64,000 nt of DNA from Mycetocola saprophilus (GCF_000718085.1 NZ_JOEC01000002.1:930001-994000), one strand, 5' to 3'; counted from the stretch's first letter, positions 41,701-52,443 are shown. Made by a program: numbers and translations. The notes: a model not told the origin generated them from the sequence alone.

Positions 41701-42334
41701 GGTCGCGCTCAAGGACCTGGAGATCCGCGGTGCCGGAAACATGCTCGGTGGCGAGCAGGCCGGGCACATCGCCGGAGTCGGGTTTGACCTCTATCTGCGG
41801 ATGATCGGCGAGGCCGTCAACACGTTCCGCGGCGAGGACACCACCGGTCCGACCGAGCTGCGCCTCGAGCTGCCGATCGATGCCCATATCCCCGAGGACT
41901 ATGTGGATAGCGAGCGACTGCGTCTGGAGGCGTACCAGAAGCTCTCCAGCGCGGCCTCCTCGGCCAAGATCACCGATGAGGATCGGATCGATCTGGTGGT
42001 TGAGGAGCTGCAGGATCGCTATGGGACCCCGCCGCTCGAGGTGCGCAACCTGATCGCGGTCTCCAAGCTGCGGCGTCGCGCCCAGGCCTCGGGTCTGTCC
42101 GATGTGATCACGATGGGACCGAACCTCCGCATCGCCCCCGCGCACCTGCCCGATTCGCTGCAGGCGCGCCTGCGCCGGATGTATCCGCAGGCCAAGCTGT
42201 TGGCCGGGGGCGACGCCCTGGTGCTGCCGCAGCCGCGGATCGACGGCGAGGCCCTGTCCGATGGTGACCTGATCGACTGGGTCTACACGCTGCTGGACGC
42301 GCTGTTCCCGATCACCCGGGCCACCAAGGAGTAG
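38732..42334 (+). CDS. mfd: Transcription-repair coupling factor
   Basis: 1200 aa. Removes RNA polymerase stalled at lesions and recruits UvrA. N-terminal UvrB-like module, RNAP-interacting domain (LNPGDHVVHQTHGIGRF near residue 512), then a RecG-like translocase with Walker A GDVGFGKTEVA and DEEQRFGVEHK, and the C-terminal TRCF domain. GTG start with no SD and the leaderless promoter. Standalone transcription unit ended by hairpins. Confidence 0.97.
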   Translation: MMLSGLISALSGAPSFSAALDYAPRDADFSVAEGLTAPLIAGLVERRREAGAPPVVLAITATGRDSESLIAGLRALLPGGDIVDFPAWETLPHERLSPSTEIVGRRLAALRALRTWDGERTLIVVASVRAALQPLAENLADAAPISLVAGARGHDLQELAARLVEAAYVRVDLVARRGEFALRGGILDVFPPTADHPFRVDFFGDEVEQIRRFSVADQRSQEEDLPGIELAPARELLLTATVRQRAREMQHEFPGISGMLEKIGEGIPVEGMESLAPALLERLVNVGHYLPAGTAVAVASPERVTTRAISLAETNREFLAAAWSAATAGAGAPIDLGGGEFITLGALRDSLKYSRPGEPNTDHPWWTFSSFQQGPAGGDIDIDAMLEVRVEADAVPSFAGNVEGAIAHVGERLRAGWSVVVTAGGQGLLERARDVLSEAGLAARIVTELPAELETGVAFLVQASLDHGFEMTEINLGLISEAEFYGRAVGYDSRAVKKLASRRRNVVDPLQLNPGDHVVHQTHGIGRFVEMTQRTVSTGGRNPIKSLREYLVLEYAPNKRGYPGDKLLVPTDQLDLLSRYVGGEAPQLSKMGGSDWSQAKSKARKAVRDIAVELVKLYSARMNSVGHAFGPDTPWQRELEEAFPYPETPDQLTTISEVKSDMEKPIPMDRLLSGDVGFGKTEVAVRAAFKAIQDGKQVAVLVPTTLLVKQHFETFAERYAGFPIHLRALSRFQTAKEAKEIIAGLESGTVDIVIGTHRLLTDNVLFKDLGLVIIDEEQRFGVEHKDKLKKLKTNVDILAMSATPIPRTLEMAVTGIREMSTLATPPEERQPVLSFVGPHNDKQVAASIRRELLREGQIFFVHNRVQSISRVASHLAELVPEARIAVAHGKLSEHQLEQVVVDFWERKFDVLVCTTIIETGLDISNANTIIIDRADKYGLSQLHQLRGRVGRGRERAYAYFLYDPAKPLSETAHDRLSTIAANNELGSGMQVALKDLEIRGAGNMLGGEQAGHIAGVGFDLYLRMIGEAVNTFRGEDTTGPTELRLELPIDAHIPEDYVDSERLRLEAYQKLSSAASSAKITDEDRIDLVVEELQDRYGTPPLEVRNLIAVSKLRRRAQASGLSDVITMGPNLRIAPAHLPDSLQARLRRMYPQAKLLAGGDALVLPQPRIDGEALSDGDLIDWVYTLLDALFPITRATKE

Positions 42335-42342
42335 CCGGAGCA

Positions 42343-42376
42343 TCCCGCGTGCCCCGGAAGACCGGGACACGCGGGA
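42343..42376 (+). terminator. Terminator of mfd, first hairpin
   Basis: 9-bp stem TCCCGCGTG/CACGCGGGA with inner CCCGG/CCGGG. Confidence 0.7.
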
Positions 42377-42378
42377 CG

Positions 42379-42410
42379 AACCGCCTGACAAACACCTGTT
42401 AGGCGGTTTC
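42379..42410 (+). terminator. Second hairpin after mfd
   Basis: AACCGCCT/AGGCGGTT stem followed by TT; reinforces termination before the glycosyltransferase promoter. Confidence 0.55.
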
Positions 42411-42425
42411 TCGGGTGCCTCGTGG

Positions 42426-42431
42426 TTTACT
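42426..42431 (+). promoter_or_regulatory. -10 hexamer of the glycosyltransferase gene, leaderless type
   Basis: TTTACT, 6 nt before the GTG at 42438. Confidence 0.4.
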
Positions 42432-42437
42432 GGGTCG

Positions 42438-44009
42438 GTGCATCACAACGTCTCCGCCCCGACCTCGTCCACGCCGGCCCGGCGCACCCTGCCCTGGCCG
42501 ATTCTGCTGTTGCTGGGTGTGATCGCGGTCGCCATCTCGGTGACCGGTTCCTGGATCCCCTCGCTGTGGGGCGACGAGGCCGCGAGCATCATGTCGGCCC
42601 AGCGGGACTGGGGATCGCTCTGGGCGATGCTCGGGACCGTGGATGCGGTGCACGGCCTGTACTACGCGTTCCTGCACCTCTGGATCGACGTTTTCGGGGC
42701 GAGCCCGTTCTCGGTGCGCCTGCCCTCGGCCCTGGCGGTGGGCGGCGCGGCGATTCTGCTCGCGCGCTTTGCCACGCTGCTGGCCGGACGCGGGGTGGGG
42801 ATCGTGGCGGCGCTGCTGTTTGCCACCGTGCCCCGGGTGACTTACTACGGCACCGAAACCCGCGCCTATGCGTTCACGATGCTGCTGGTCATCTGGCTGC
42901 TGTTTGTGCTGGTGCGCCTGGTGGCGCGCCGCGAAACCCGGGTCCTGCCGTGGCTGGGATTTGCCGCGCTGTTTGCGCTGTCCAGCGTGGTGTTTATCTA
43001 CACGGTGCTGTTTGTGGTGGTCTTCGCGATCATCGTGCTGATGATGCGGCCGGGACGACAGACGATCCTGCGCGCCGCCGTATGGAGCGCACTGGGTGGG
43101 ATTCTCTCGGTTCCGGTGCTGATCTATGCGTATCTCGAACGCGAGCAGGTGGCCTACCTGCACTCGCGTGATGGGCTGACGATGTCGGCGCTGTTTGAAA
43201 CCCCGTGGTTCTCGCAGCAGCTGCCCGCGCTGATCGGCTGGGGCCTGATTGTGGTCGGCCTGGTGCTCGCGATCATCGCCCGGGTGCGCCGCGGATCCGA
43301 TGCCGCCTGGAGTGTGCGTCTGCGCGCCCTCTACCGTCCCGAGGACCCCGCCCTGCCCGGTGTGCTGACCGTGGCGATTCCCTGGCTCGTGGTGCCCTCG
43401 GTGCTGCTGGCGCTGGGCACCGCGGTGACCCCGCTGTACTCCCCGCGCTATCTCGCCTTCACCGCGCCGGCGATCGCGCTGCTGATGGCCGTGGGCCTGG
43501 TCGCGGTGACCCGGTTGCTTCGCGCCCGCTGGCTGATCCCGATCCTGGTGATCGCCGTGATGCTGGGCTCACTGCCCACGTACCTCGGCCAACGCACGCC
43601 GTATCCACGCAACGGCGGGGTGGACTGGAACATGCTCTCGGAGACCGTGGCCGCCCACGCAAAGCCGGGGGAGTCGATCATCTTTGATCAGACCGCGATC
43701 AACGCCAAAAAGCCGCGCCTGGCCAAGTACCTCTATCCCGAGGCCTTCGAGGGGCTCAAGGACGTGGGGCTGAAGACCCGGTTCGATCAGACCGACGGCC
43801 TTTGGGACAAGGCCTACTCCATCGATGAGACCGTTCAGCGTCTAAACGGTGCCGGCACCGTGTGGTTGGTGCGTGCGGGAGACCGTTTCACCACGGACCA
43901 GGGGGCCAGCGACGCGTACGTGTTGGAATTGCAGCGCGCGGGGTATACGGCAACGGAGACGTTTGCCCTGCATCGCTCGGTGCTGATCAGGTTTGAACTC
44001 ACCCGCTAG
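42438..44009 (+). CDS. GT-C family membrane glycosyltransferase
   Basis: 523 aa with about 10 membrane helices. The first outer loop has WIPSLWGDEAASIMSAQRDW; the acidic DE there is the catalytic site of GT-C enzymes that take sugars from polyprenyl phosphate (mannosyl or arabinosyl). YYGTETRAYAFTMLL matches ArnT/PMT relatives. It probably glycosylates wall polymers or secreted proteins. The soluble C-terminal 110 residues lie outside. Donor and acceptor unknown. Confidence 0.8.
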   Translation: MHHNVSAPTSSTPARRTLPWPILLLLGVIAVAISVTGSWIPSLWGDEAASIMSAQRDWGSLWAMLGTVDAVHGLYYAFLHLWIDVFGASPFSVRLPSALAVGGAAILLARFATLLAGRGVGIVAALLFATVPRVTYYGTETRAYAFTMLLVIWLLFVLVRLVARRETRVLPWLGFAALFALSSVVFIYTVLFVVVFAIIVLMMRPGRQTILRAAVWSALGGILSVPVLIYAYLEREQVAYLHSRDGLTMSALFETPWFSQQLPALIGWGLIVVGLVLAIIARVRRGSDAAWSVRLRALYRPEDPALPGVLTVAIPWLVVPSVLLALGTAVTPLYSPRYLAFTAPAIALLMAVGLVAVTRLLRARWLIPILVIAVMLGSLPTYLGQRTPYPRNGGVDWNMLSETVAAHAKPGESIIFDQTAINAKKPRLAKYLYPEAFEGLKDVGLKTRFDQTDGLWDKAYSIDETVQRLNGAGTVWLVRAGDRFTTDQGASDAYVLELQRAGYTATETFALHRSVLIRFELTR

Positions 44010-44044
44010 CCCCGAGGGCTCCGAAAACCTGGGGCCCTCGGGGC
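44009..44044. terminator. Terminator of the glycosyltransferase gene
   Basis: 11-bp stem (44009-44019 with 44034-44044). Its right arm forms part of the repeat shared with the nhaA 3' end. Confidence 0.7.
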
Positions 44045-44063
44045 GTGGGACGCACTAGCTCGC
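44033..44063. repeat. Duplicated copy of the nhaA 3' end (copy 1)
   Basis: 31 bp matching 44109-44139 at 30 positions, offset 76 bp. It includes the CTAGCTCGC of the nhaA stop region. Confidence 0.8.
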
Positions 44064-44108
44064 AACAACCAATGCCCGGCGACGCATCACCGTCAGTGCG
44101 ATGGCTGC

Positions 44109-44139
44109 GGCCCTCGGGTCGTGGGACGCACTAGCTCGC
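44109..44139. repeat. nhaA 3' end, copy 2 of a 31-bp repeat
   Basis: Overlaps the last three nhaA codons and its stop; partner of 44033-44063. Confidence 0.8.
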
Positions 44140-45231
44140 GAGGTCGTTTTCGAAGGCGAGCGTGGTCATCAGCAGGGAGACCGTGAACCCGACGCCGCCG
44201 AGCAGGCCCACCGCGACGATCTCGTGGGTGCGCATCCGCTCGGTTGTTGGGGTGGCACCGCTGCGGCTCAGCAGCCAGGCACCGAGCAAGCCGCCGAGCG
44301 TGATGCCGATCAGCTTGCCGATCGGCAGCGCGGCCAGGATGCCCCAGAAGGGAGCGGAGAGCTCGCCCAGCGGCACGTGAGGGATGACCACCAGGGTGGC
44401 CGAGAAGGCAAAGATCGGCAGCACGAGTCCCGCGCTCCACGGCTCCAGCCGGTGACCCAGCTTATGGCCCACGCCGGCGGGCAGGATCAGTCCGAAGGCC
44501 ACGCCGGCCAGGGTCGCGTGCACGCCCGAAAGCTGGGTGAGGACCCAGGTGGCGATCCCCAGTATCACCAGCAGGATGCCCAGCATGATGCGGGATTCGG
44601 CGGAGGTGGCGCGGCCGAGCGCGCGGGCCACGATCGCGGCGACCACCAGCACGATGACCGCGCCGGCGAGGGCGAGCAGGTCGGGGTTGCCGCCGAAGAA
44701 GATCGCGATGATCAGGATGGCGATTAGGTCATCCAGTACCGCCAGGGCCAGCAGGAAGACCCGGATTCGCGGGGGCAGGCCGCGTCCAAACATGGCCAGC
44801 ACGCCCAGCGCAAACGCGATGTCGGTCGCGGTGGGGATCGGCCAGCCGCCGGGCTGCCCGGCGGGCGCGGCAATCAGCAGGTAGACCAGGGCGGGCACCA
44901 CCACGCCACCCACGGCGGCGATGGCCGGGTGCAGCGCGCGCTGCCAGGAGTTCAGTTGTCCGGCGGTGAGTTCGTGGCGCAGATCGATGGCGACCACCAG
45001 GAAGAAGATTGCCAGCAGACCGTCGCTGATCCAGTGCCCGATGCTGAGGGTCAGCGCCCCCACCCCCACCTCGGTGTGCTGCAGATCAAGAAGCCCGGCA
45101 CCCAGCGGGGAGTTGGCCAGGATGATCCCGGCGAGTGCTGCCCCGAGGAGGAGGAGTGCCCCCGTGCGCTCGCTGCGCAGGGCGGGTGTGACGTGGGAAA
45201 GAATCATGCTGTCCGATCGTGTTGGGCGCAT
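44131..45231 (-). CDS. nhaA: Na+/H+ antiporter NhaA
   Basis: 366 aa from ATG 45231 (alternatives 45207 and 45291). Exports Na+ in exchange for protons. About 11-12 membrane helices; TATDIAFALGVLA and ALAVLDDLIAIL carry the ion-binding Asp residues (the DD pair and the TD of helix IV). LSGVHATLAGVAFGL is also conserved. A duplicated copy of its 3' end lies downstream. Confidence 0.93.
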   Translation of the reverse strand: MRPTRSDSMILSHVTPALRSERTGALLLLGAALAGIILANSPLGAGLLDLQHTEVGVGALTLSIGHWISDGLLAIFFLVVAIDLRHELTAGQLNSWQRALHPAIAAVGGVVVPALVYLLIAAPAGQPGGWPIPTATDIAFALGVLAMFGRGLPPRIRVFLLALAVLDDLIAILIIAIFFGGNPDLLALAGAVIVLVVAAIVARALGRATSAESRIMLGILLVILGIATWVLTQLSGVHATLAGVAFGLILPAGVGHKLGHRLEPWSAGLVLPIFAFSATLVVIPHVPLGELSAPFWGILAALPIGKLIGITLGGLLGAWLLSRSGATPTTERMRTHEIVAVGLLGGVGFTVSLLMTTLAFENDLAS

Positions 45232-45358
45232 GCGCGCCGGATAGTAACCGTGATCCGTTGGGATCCCCGGGCCGACCAGACTTCCCGGCACTCCACCCCC
45301 AGAATATCAGTTGACCGCCTTGTAGGCTGGGATTCCGCGACCCGAGCCGGAGGATACG

Positions 45359-46147
45359 ATGCCCACTCCCCAGACCCCCGCCGATCGGGTTGCCAACCTG
45401 GCGGTTGTCCCCGCCGCCGAGTTTCCCGGTACCGCCGCGTACGCCGAGGCCGGGGCCGAGCTGTCGGCCTATGCCGCCGCGATGCACGAGACCCGGCTCA
45501 CCTGCGTGTGGACCGAGGCGATGACCCACGCGGGCCTGCGCCGCTACCTGCTCGAGGAGACCCACGAGCTGCTGGAGGCCCTCGATGAGGCCGATCCGGT
45601 GCACGTGCGCGAGGAACTGGGAGACCTGCTGCTGCAGATTGTGTTCCACGCCGAGATCGCCGCCGGGGATCCGGATGCGGGCTTTGACCTGGCGGATGTG
45701 GTGCGGGATGCCCGGGAGAAGATGGTTCGGCGTCATCCCCACGTGTTTGGGCCCGAGGGCGCCGCCGATGTGGACGAGGTCCTGCGGGTGTGGGGTGCGG
45801 CCAAGGCCGCGGAGAAGTCCGAGCGGACGGGGATCCTGGACGGGATCGCTCCGACGCTGCCGGCCCTCGCCCGAGCCCAGAAGGTGGCCGCGCGGATCGC
45901 CCGGGCCGGGGTGAGCGTCGAATCGAACTTGTCCAGCGTGCCCGCCGAGTCGAGCGCCCCCCTGACTTCCGGGCTGAGTGACACCCAGCCTGCCGAACCC
46001 ATCGACACCCTGCCCGCCGAGGTATTCACCGACGAGCAGAGCCTGGGCGACTACCTCTTTAGGATCGCCGCCGAGGCTCAGGCCCGGGGCCTGGATGCCG
46101 AGTCCGCGCTGCGCACCGCCGCGACCCGCCGGGCCGAGCGCGCCTAG
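45359..46147 (+). CDS. mazG: MazG family nucleoside triphosphate pyrophosphohydrolase
   Basis: 262 aa. Hydrolyses NTPs/dNTPs to monophosphates and clears damaged nucleotides. The MazG signature EETHELLEALDEADP and REELGDLLLQIVFH give the EExxE-ExxD metal site. Only one full MazG domain is present; the C-terminal third is a linker and a short helical end (LGDYLFRIAAEAQARG), as in actinobacterial forms. RBS GGAGG upstream of ATG 45359. Confidence 0.9.
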   Translation: MPTPQTPADRVANLAVVPAAEFPGTAAYAEAGAELSAYAAAMHETRLTCVWTEAMTHAGLRRYLLEETHELLEALDEADPVHVREELGDLLLQIVFHAEIAAGDPDAGFDLADVVRDAREKMVRRHPHVFGPEGAADVDEVLRVWGAAKAAEKSERTGILDGIAPTLPALARAQKVAARIARAGVSVESNLSSVPAESSAPLTSGLSDTQPAEPIDTLPAEVFTDEQSLGDYLFRIAAEAQARGLDAESALRTAATRRAERA

Positions 46148-46170
46148 CCGCCAAACCTGACGATGCGCCG

Positions 46171-46191
46171 CCGACCCGGATGCCGGGTCGG
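46171..46191 (+). terminator. Hairpin between mazG and hisS
   Basis: CCGACCCG/CGGGTCGG 8-bp stem, no T-run. Confidence 0.45.
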
Positions 46192-46275
46192 TCCCGCGCC
46201 TCGTGAAGCGCGCCCGACGGGCGAAGCCCGGATGAACGGGCGTGCGCCGGAATCCGCCGGTCCGCCCGAACATGC

Positions 46276-46281
46276 CAAAAT
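46276..46281 (+). promoter_or_regulatory. -10 hexamer of hisS, leaderless type
   Basis: CAAAAT, 6 nt before the ATG at 46288; first base off-consensus. Confidence 0.4.
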
Positions 46282-46287
46282 GGGAGC

Positions 46288-48898
<2,611 letters not shown>

Positions 48899-49167
48899 TT
48901 CGGCGCCAGTCGTTCGCATTCAGGCGGGCTCGTTGGTCTTCCTGAAAGCTTGCGGTACGCGGGAGGGTCATCCGGGGTTCCGGATGATCCGCCCGTAAGC
49001 TGAACGCAGTACTACCGGTACTCCCGGTCCCGGCCTCCTTGGGGGCGCGGGGCCGGGAGTCCGTGTTTTCTCGGGTCTGGTGTGGTCAACGGTGTTGGCG
49101 GCCGGGTCCCTGATGTCCGGGTCGGCACCAGACGGCCCGTTCCTCGACCAGCGAAGGGAAGCCCGCC
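48899..49167. other. Promoter region of the FtsB-like gene
   Basis: 269 bp. A TAAGCT hexamer near 48998 is a candidate -10, and GC-rich inverted pieces (CCCGGTCCCGGCC with GGCCGGG) near 49025-49060 could fold. No gene seen. Confidence 0.35.
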
Positions 49168-49623
49168 ATGACCGATACCGGAAGCAGCAGCCAGGCCGGG
49201 TGGATGCGTCGCCTGCGCCTGTCCGGGTTTGCCGCCATCATGCTCGGCGTGATCGCGCTGGGTGTGGTCATCATCGCCCCGAACCTGAAAACCTATGTCG
49301 AGCAGCGTCAGCAGATCGCGATCTATCAGAAGCTGGTGACCGACGATAAGCACACGGTCAAGAACCTGGTGGCCGAGCGTGAGCGTTGGAACGACAAGAC
49401 CTATATCGAAACCCAGGCGCGCGACCGGCTGTACTACGTCAACCCGGGGGAAACCACCTATACGGTGCGCAACGACCTCGATCCCGCGGTGGCCGGGAAG
49501 GAACCCGATCCGGTCAGTGACAAGGTCAAGACCGGGGACGCGAACTGGTCGGAAAACCTGCTCGGTTCGTTCCTGAGCGCAGGTCTGGGTAAGGTTGCGG
49601 TGGGGAATACGCCCCAAAAGTAG
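49168..49623 (+). CDS. Septum formation initiator (FtsB/DivIC family)
   Basis: 151 aa. One membrane helix (LSGFAAIMLGVIALGVVIIAP), then a coiled coil (YVEQRQQIAIYQKLVTDDKHT) and the conserved ARDRLYYVNPGET that ends the FtsB/DivIC core. Part of the divisome complex with FtsL and FtsQ. The last 45 residues are a hydrophilic tail. The position between eno and the DUF501 gene is typical for actinobacteria. Confidence 0.88.
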   Translation: MTDTGSSSQAGWMRRLRLSGFAAIMLGVIALGVVIIAPNLKTYVEQRQQIAIYQKLVTDDKHTVKNLVAERERWNDKTYIETQARDRLYYVNPGETTYTVRNDLDPAVAGKEPDPVSDKVKTGDANWSENLLGSFLSAGLGKVAVGNTPQK

Positions 49624-49666
49624 GCGTGCCCCGCATCAGAGCGAGAATCCGTAGGAGTAAAAACGC

Positions 49667-50185
49667 ATGACCACCCCGCCCTTTGACCCGGTAACCGACG
49701 AGGACATTGCCATCGTCTCGGCCCAGCTTGGCCGTCCGGCACGCGATGTGGTGGGAATTGCCGCACGCTGCGTGTGTGGGGCCCCCACGGTGGTGTCGAC
49801 CAAGCCGCGCCTGAGCGATGGTACCCCGTTCCCCACCTTCTACTACCTGTGCCACCCGGCCGCGACCGCCGCAATCTCGCAGCTTGAGGCCGAGCACGTG
49901 ATGAACGAGTTCAACGACCTGCTGGCCGAGGACGAGGACCTGCGCACCCGCTATGCGGCCGCGCATGAGGCCTTCCTCGCCGACCGCTACAGCATCGAGG
50001 ACATTCCCGAGGTGCACGGCATCTCCGCCGGTGGCATGCCCGTGCGTGTGAAGTGCCTGCACGCCCTCGCCGGTCACGCGCTGGCCGCCGGACCGGGTGT
50101 CAACCCGATCGGTGACCTGGCACTCGAGCGCGCCACCTGGTCGCCGGATGTCTGCGAGTGCCCCGACTACTCGGCCGCCGAATAA
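49667..50185 (+). CDS. DUF501 family protein
   Basis: 172 aa. VSAQLGRPARDVVGIAARCV at the start, then CGAPTVVSTKPRL and FPTFYYLCHPAATAAISQLE, then VKCLHALAGHALAAGPGVNPIG: the conserved Cys/His pattern of DUF501. Function unknown; probably metal-binding and linked by gene order to cell division. Confidence 0.88.
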   Translation: MTTPPFDPVTDEDIAIVSAQLGRPARDVVGIAARCVCGAPTVVSTKPRLSDGTPFPTFYYLCHPAATAAISQLEAEHVMNEFNDLLAEDEDLRTRYAAAHEAFLADRYSIEDIPEVHGISAGGMPVRVKCLHALAGHALAAGPGVNPIGDLALERATWSPDVCECPDYSAAE

Positions 50186-50432
50186 CACCCTTTGGGACAC
50201 GCGCGATTGTGCGTGTCCCCGCGGGAGACGGCACGGGTCATTCGATGGCCGCACATTAGTGTTTCACCGCCTGCACATCCGCCCGTTTCCCGCGTGAACG
50301 CGGGGTTAACGTCGGGGCAGTGCTATCGTTGAATCTGCTTGGTGCCAGTGCTGCTGCCGCAAGCCCCTCGGACGCTCCCGTGTCGGAACGCCTCGATTTG
50401 CAAACACCCCTCGCTACAGGAGAAATCTCACA

Positions 50433-51866
50433 GTGCCTAAAATTCTGATCGTCGGCGGCGGCTACGCGGGTTTTTATACCGCGTGGAAGCTGGAAAAGCA
50501 CCTTCGGGCCGGGGAAGCAGAGGTCACCATGGTCGACCCGCTGCCCTATATGACCTACCAGCCGTTCCTCCCCGAGGTTGCGTCCGGTTCGATTGACCCG
50601 CGTCATGCGGTTGTCGCTCACCGTCGTCACCTGAAGAAGACCCACATCGTCACCGCGAAGGTCACCTACATCAACCACGCCGAGAAGAAGGCGACCATTC
50701 AGCCGCCGATCGGTGAGGCGTACGAGTTCGAGTACGACCAGATCGTGATCACCGCCGGTGCGGTCTCGCGTACCTTCCCGATTCCGGGTGTCGCGGATGA
50801 GGCCATCGGCCTCAAGACCATCGAGGAAGCCGTCGCGATCCGCGACCGCATGCTCACCAACTTTGACCGTGCGGCCCAGATGCCAGCCGGCCCGGAGCGC
50901 GACCGCCTCCTGACCGTCACCGTCGTCGGTGGTGGATTCGCCGGTATCGAGGTCTTCGCCGAGCTGCGCAGCTTCGCCTCGGACCTGCTCTCGCAGTACA
51001 CCGAGCTGACCTTCGACGACGTGCACTTCAACCTGGTTGAGGCCGCCCCGCGGATCATGCCCGAGGTGTCGCTGGAGACCAGCCACTGGGTGCTGAAGAA
51101 CCTCGCCGAGCGTGGTGCCAAGGTCTTCCTGGAGACCCAGTTCTCCTCCTGCGTCGACGGCAACGTCGAGCTCTCGGACGGCACCAAGTTTGAGTCGGAC
51201 CTGATCATCTGGACCGCCGGTGTGATGGCGACCCCGCAGATCGTCCGCAACACCGACCTGGAGATCGAGGCCCGTGGCCGTCTGGTCACCCGTCCCGACC
51301 TGCGCCTCGGTACCGAGGACAACGTGGTCGAGGGTGCCTGGGGTGCCGGTGACGTCACCGCCGTTCCGGACCTCTCCGGTGGCGGCGTGGGCGGCATGTG
51401 CGTGCCCAACGCTCAGCACGCCGTGCGTCAGGGCCGCCTGCTGGCCAAGAACCTGGTTGCGGTTCTGCGTGGCGAGAAGCCCAAGGATTACAACCACAAG
51501 AACATGGGTGCGGTCGCCGGTCTCGGCATCGGCATCGGCGTGTTCCAGTCGGGCAAGTTCTCGATGAAGGGCTTCCTCGCCTGGGGCGCTCACCGCGGAT
51601 ACCACGGTCTGGCCATGCCGACCTGGGAGCGCAAGTGGCGCGTCATCTGGGGCTGGTGGCACAACGTGTGGCTGGGTCGCGACATCGTCGGCCTGTCGGC
51701 CACGCTGACCCCGCGTCGCGCGTTCGAGGAGTTCGCCTCCCGTCCGAAGCCGCCGGTTGAGGCTGCGCCCGAGGCTCCGGCCGAGAAGCCCGCCAAGGCC
51801 GAAAAGCCCGCCAAGGCCGAGAAGCCCGCGAAGGCCGAAAAGGCCGAGGCTTCGGCAGCCAAGTAG
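50433..51866 (+). CDS. ndh: NADH dehydrogenase, type II (non-proton-pumping)
   Basis: 477 aa peripheral membrane flavoprotein, passing electrons from NADH to menaquinone. FAD motif ILIVGGGYAGFYTAWKL, second nucleotide motif VTVVGGGFAGIEVFAEL, and WGAGDVTAVPDL near the end of the FAD domain. The C-terminal 35 residues are a lysine-rich run of KPAKAE units, probably for membrane contact. GTG start with a weak purine-rich RBS (AGGAGA). Confidence 0.92.
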   Translation: MPKILIVGGGYAGFYTAWKLEKHLRAGEAEVTMVDPLPYMTYQPFLPEVASGSIDPRHAVVAHRRHLKKTHIVTAKVTYINHAEKKATIQPPIGEAYEFEYDQIVITAGAVSRTFPIPGVADEAIGLKTIEEAVAIRDRMLTNFDRAAQMPAGPERDRLLTVTVVGGGFAGIEVFAELRSFASDLLSQYTELTFDDVHFNLVEAAPRIMPEVSLETSHWVLKNLAERGAKVFLETQFSSCVDGNVELSDGTKFESDLIIWTAGVMATPQIVRNTDLEIEARGRLVTRPDLRLGTEDNVVEGAWGAGDVTAVPDLSGGGVGGMCVPNAQHAVRQGRLLAKNLVAVLRGEKPKDYNHKNMGAVAGLGIGIGVFQSGKFSMKGFLAWGAHRGYHGLAMPTWERKWRVIWGWWHNVWLGRDIVGLSATLTPRRAFEEFASRPKPPVEAAPEAPAEKPAKAEKPAKAEKPAKAEKAEASAAK

Positions 51867-51873
51867 TTGCCGT

Positions 51874-51913
51874 CATTCAGGGGGTTCGATCCGCGGATCG
51901 GATCCCCTGAATG
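51874..51913 (+). terminator. Terminator of ndh
   Basis: 10-bp stem CATTCAGGGG/CCCCTGAATG with an inner self-complementary CGATCCGCGGATCG. Confidence 0.7.
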
Positions 51914-51953
51914 CGTCCGCCATGCTGATTGCCCTACACTGATGAGCAATCAC

Positions 51954-52029
51954 GCCCCCATAGTCCAATGGCAGAGACAGGCGACTTAAAATCGCTCCAG
52001 TGTCGGTTCGAGTCCGACTGGGGGTACCA
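51954..52029 (+). tRNA. tRNA with UAA anticodon (Leu by anticodon), short variable loop
   Basis: 76 nt with encoded CCA. Acceptor GCCCCCA/TGGGGGT (G1-U72), D stem GTC/GAC, anticodon stem-loop GGCGA-CTTAAAA-TCGCT with TAA, variable loop CCAGT of only 5 nt, T arm GTCGG-TTCGAGT-CCGAC, discriminator A73. Bacterial tRNA-Leu normally has a long variable arm, which is missing here. Leu identity is inferred from the anticodon alone. Confidence 0.8.
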
Positions 52030-52031
52030 TC

Positions 52032-52062
52032 AGGGCCCGGGATCATCACGATCCCGGGCCCT
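52032..52062 (+). terminator. Terminator of the tRNA
   Basis: 12-bp stem (52032-52043 with 52051-52062), then TTTCCC. Confidence 0.85.
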
Positions 52063-52410
52063 TTCCCTGACCCGCAAGCTTACGCTTGTGTCATATCTCA
52101 CCGCTGCGGAAATTCACCGTACCCGTGCCGATGATGGACAACTCTTGTCCGCATCAGCACCCCCCCCCGTGTTTTGGTTTTTCCGCTCAACGCGGCTGGT
52201 GCTCTCACACCCTCGCCCTAGCTTTTCTCCCGTGGTGCTTGAGTAGCGTGTGTGGACGTTTCACCCTGCACCTGGCTTTTCGGACCCGTGTCTCGGGACA
52301 GATCACTATGCAACAGACGGAGCTGCGGAGGGGGCGGCTCGGTCGGGTAGACAGTGAATATCAGAAGATGCTGGGCATTGCGCAATTGTTAGACGCCACT
52401 TTGCGTCCAG
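52063..52410. other. Lower-GC gap after the tRNA
   Basis: About 350 bp, without a recognisable gene. A run of nine C at about 52161-52169 and short inverted pieces are the only structures. No repeat of the tRNA 3' end was found, so integration at the tRNA is not shown. Confidence 0.4.
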
Positions 52411-52426
52411 CCACATAGGCAACTGT
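52411..52426. promoter_or_regulatory. Motif shared by the two TM-GAF loci (copy B)
   Basis: CCACATAGGCAACTGT, 14 of 16 identical to copy A at 22681, here 5 bp before the -10. Confidence 0.3.
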
Positions 52427-52430
52427 GCAG

Positions 52431-52436
52431 TAGGGT
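52431..52436 (+). promoter_or_regulatory. -10 hexamer of the locus B TM-GAF gene
   Basis: TAGGGT, 7 nt before GTG 52444; it favours that start over the GTG at 52435, which lies in the hexamer. Confidence 0.4.
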
Positions 52437-52443
52437 GTCCATT

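Noticed and set aside
52308..52418. 36 aa protein MQQTELRRG...
   Set aside because: No RBS, no known motif, and it reaches the promoter of the locus B gene.
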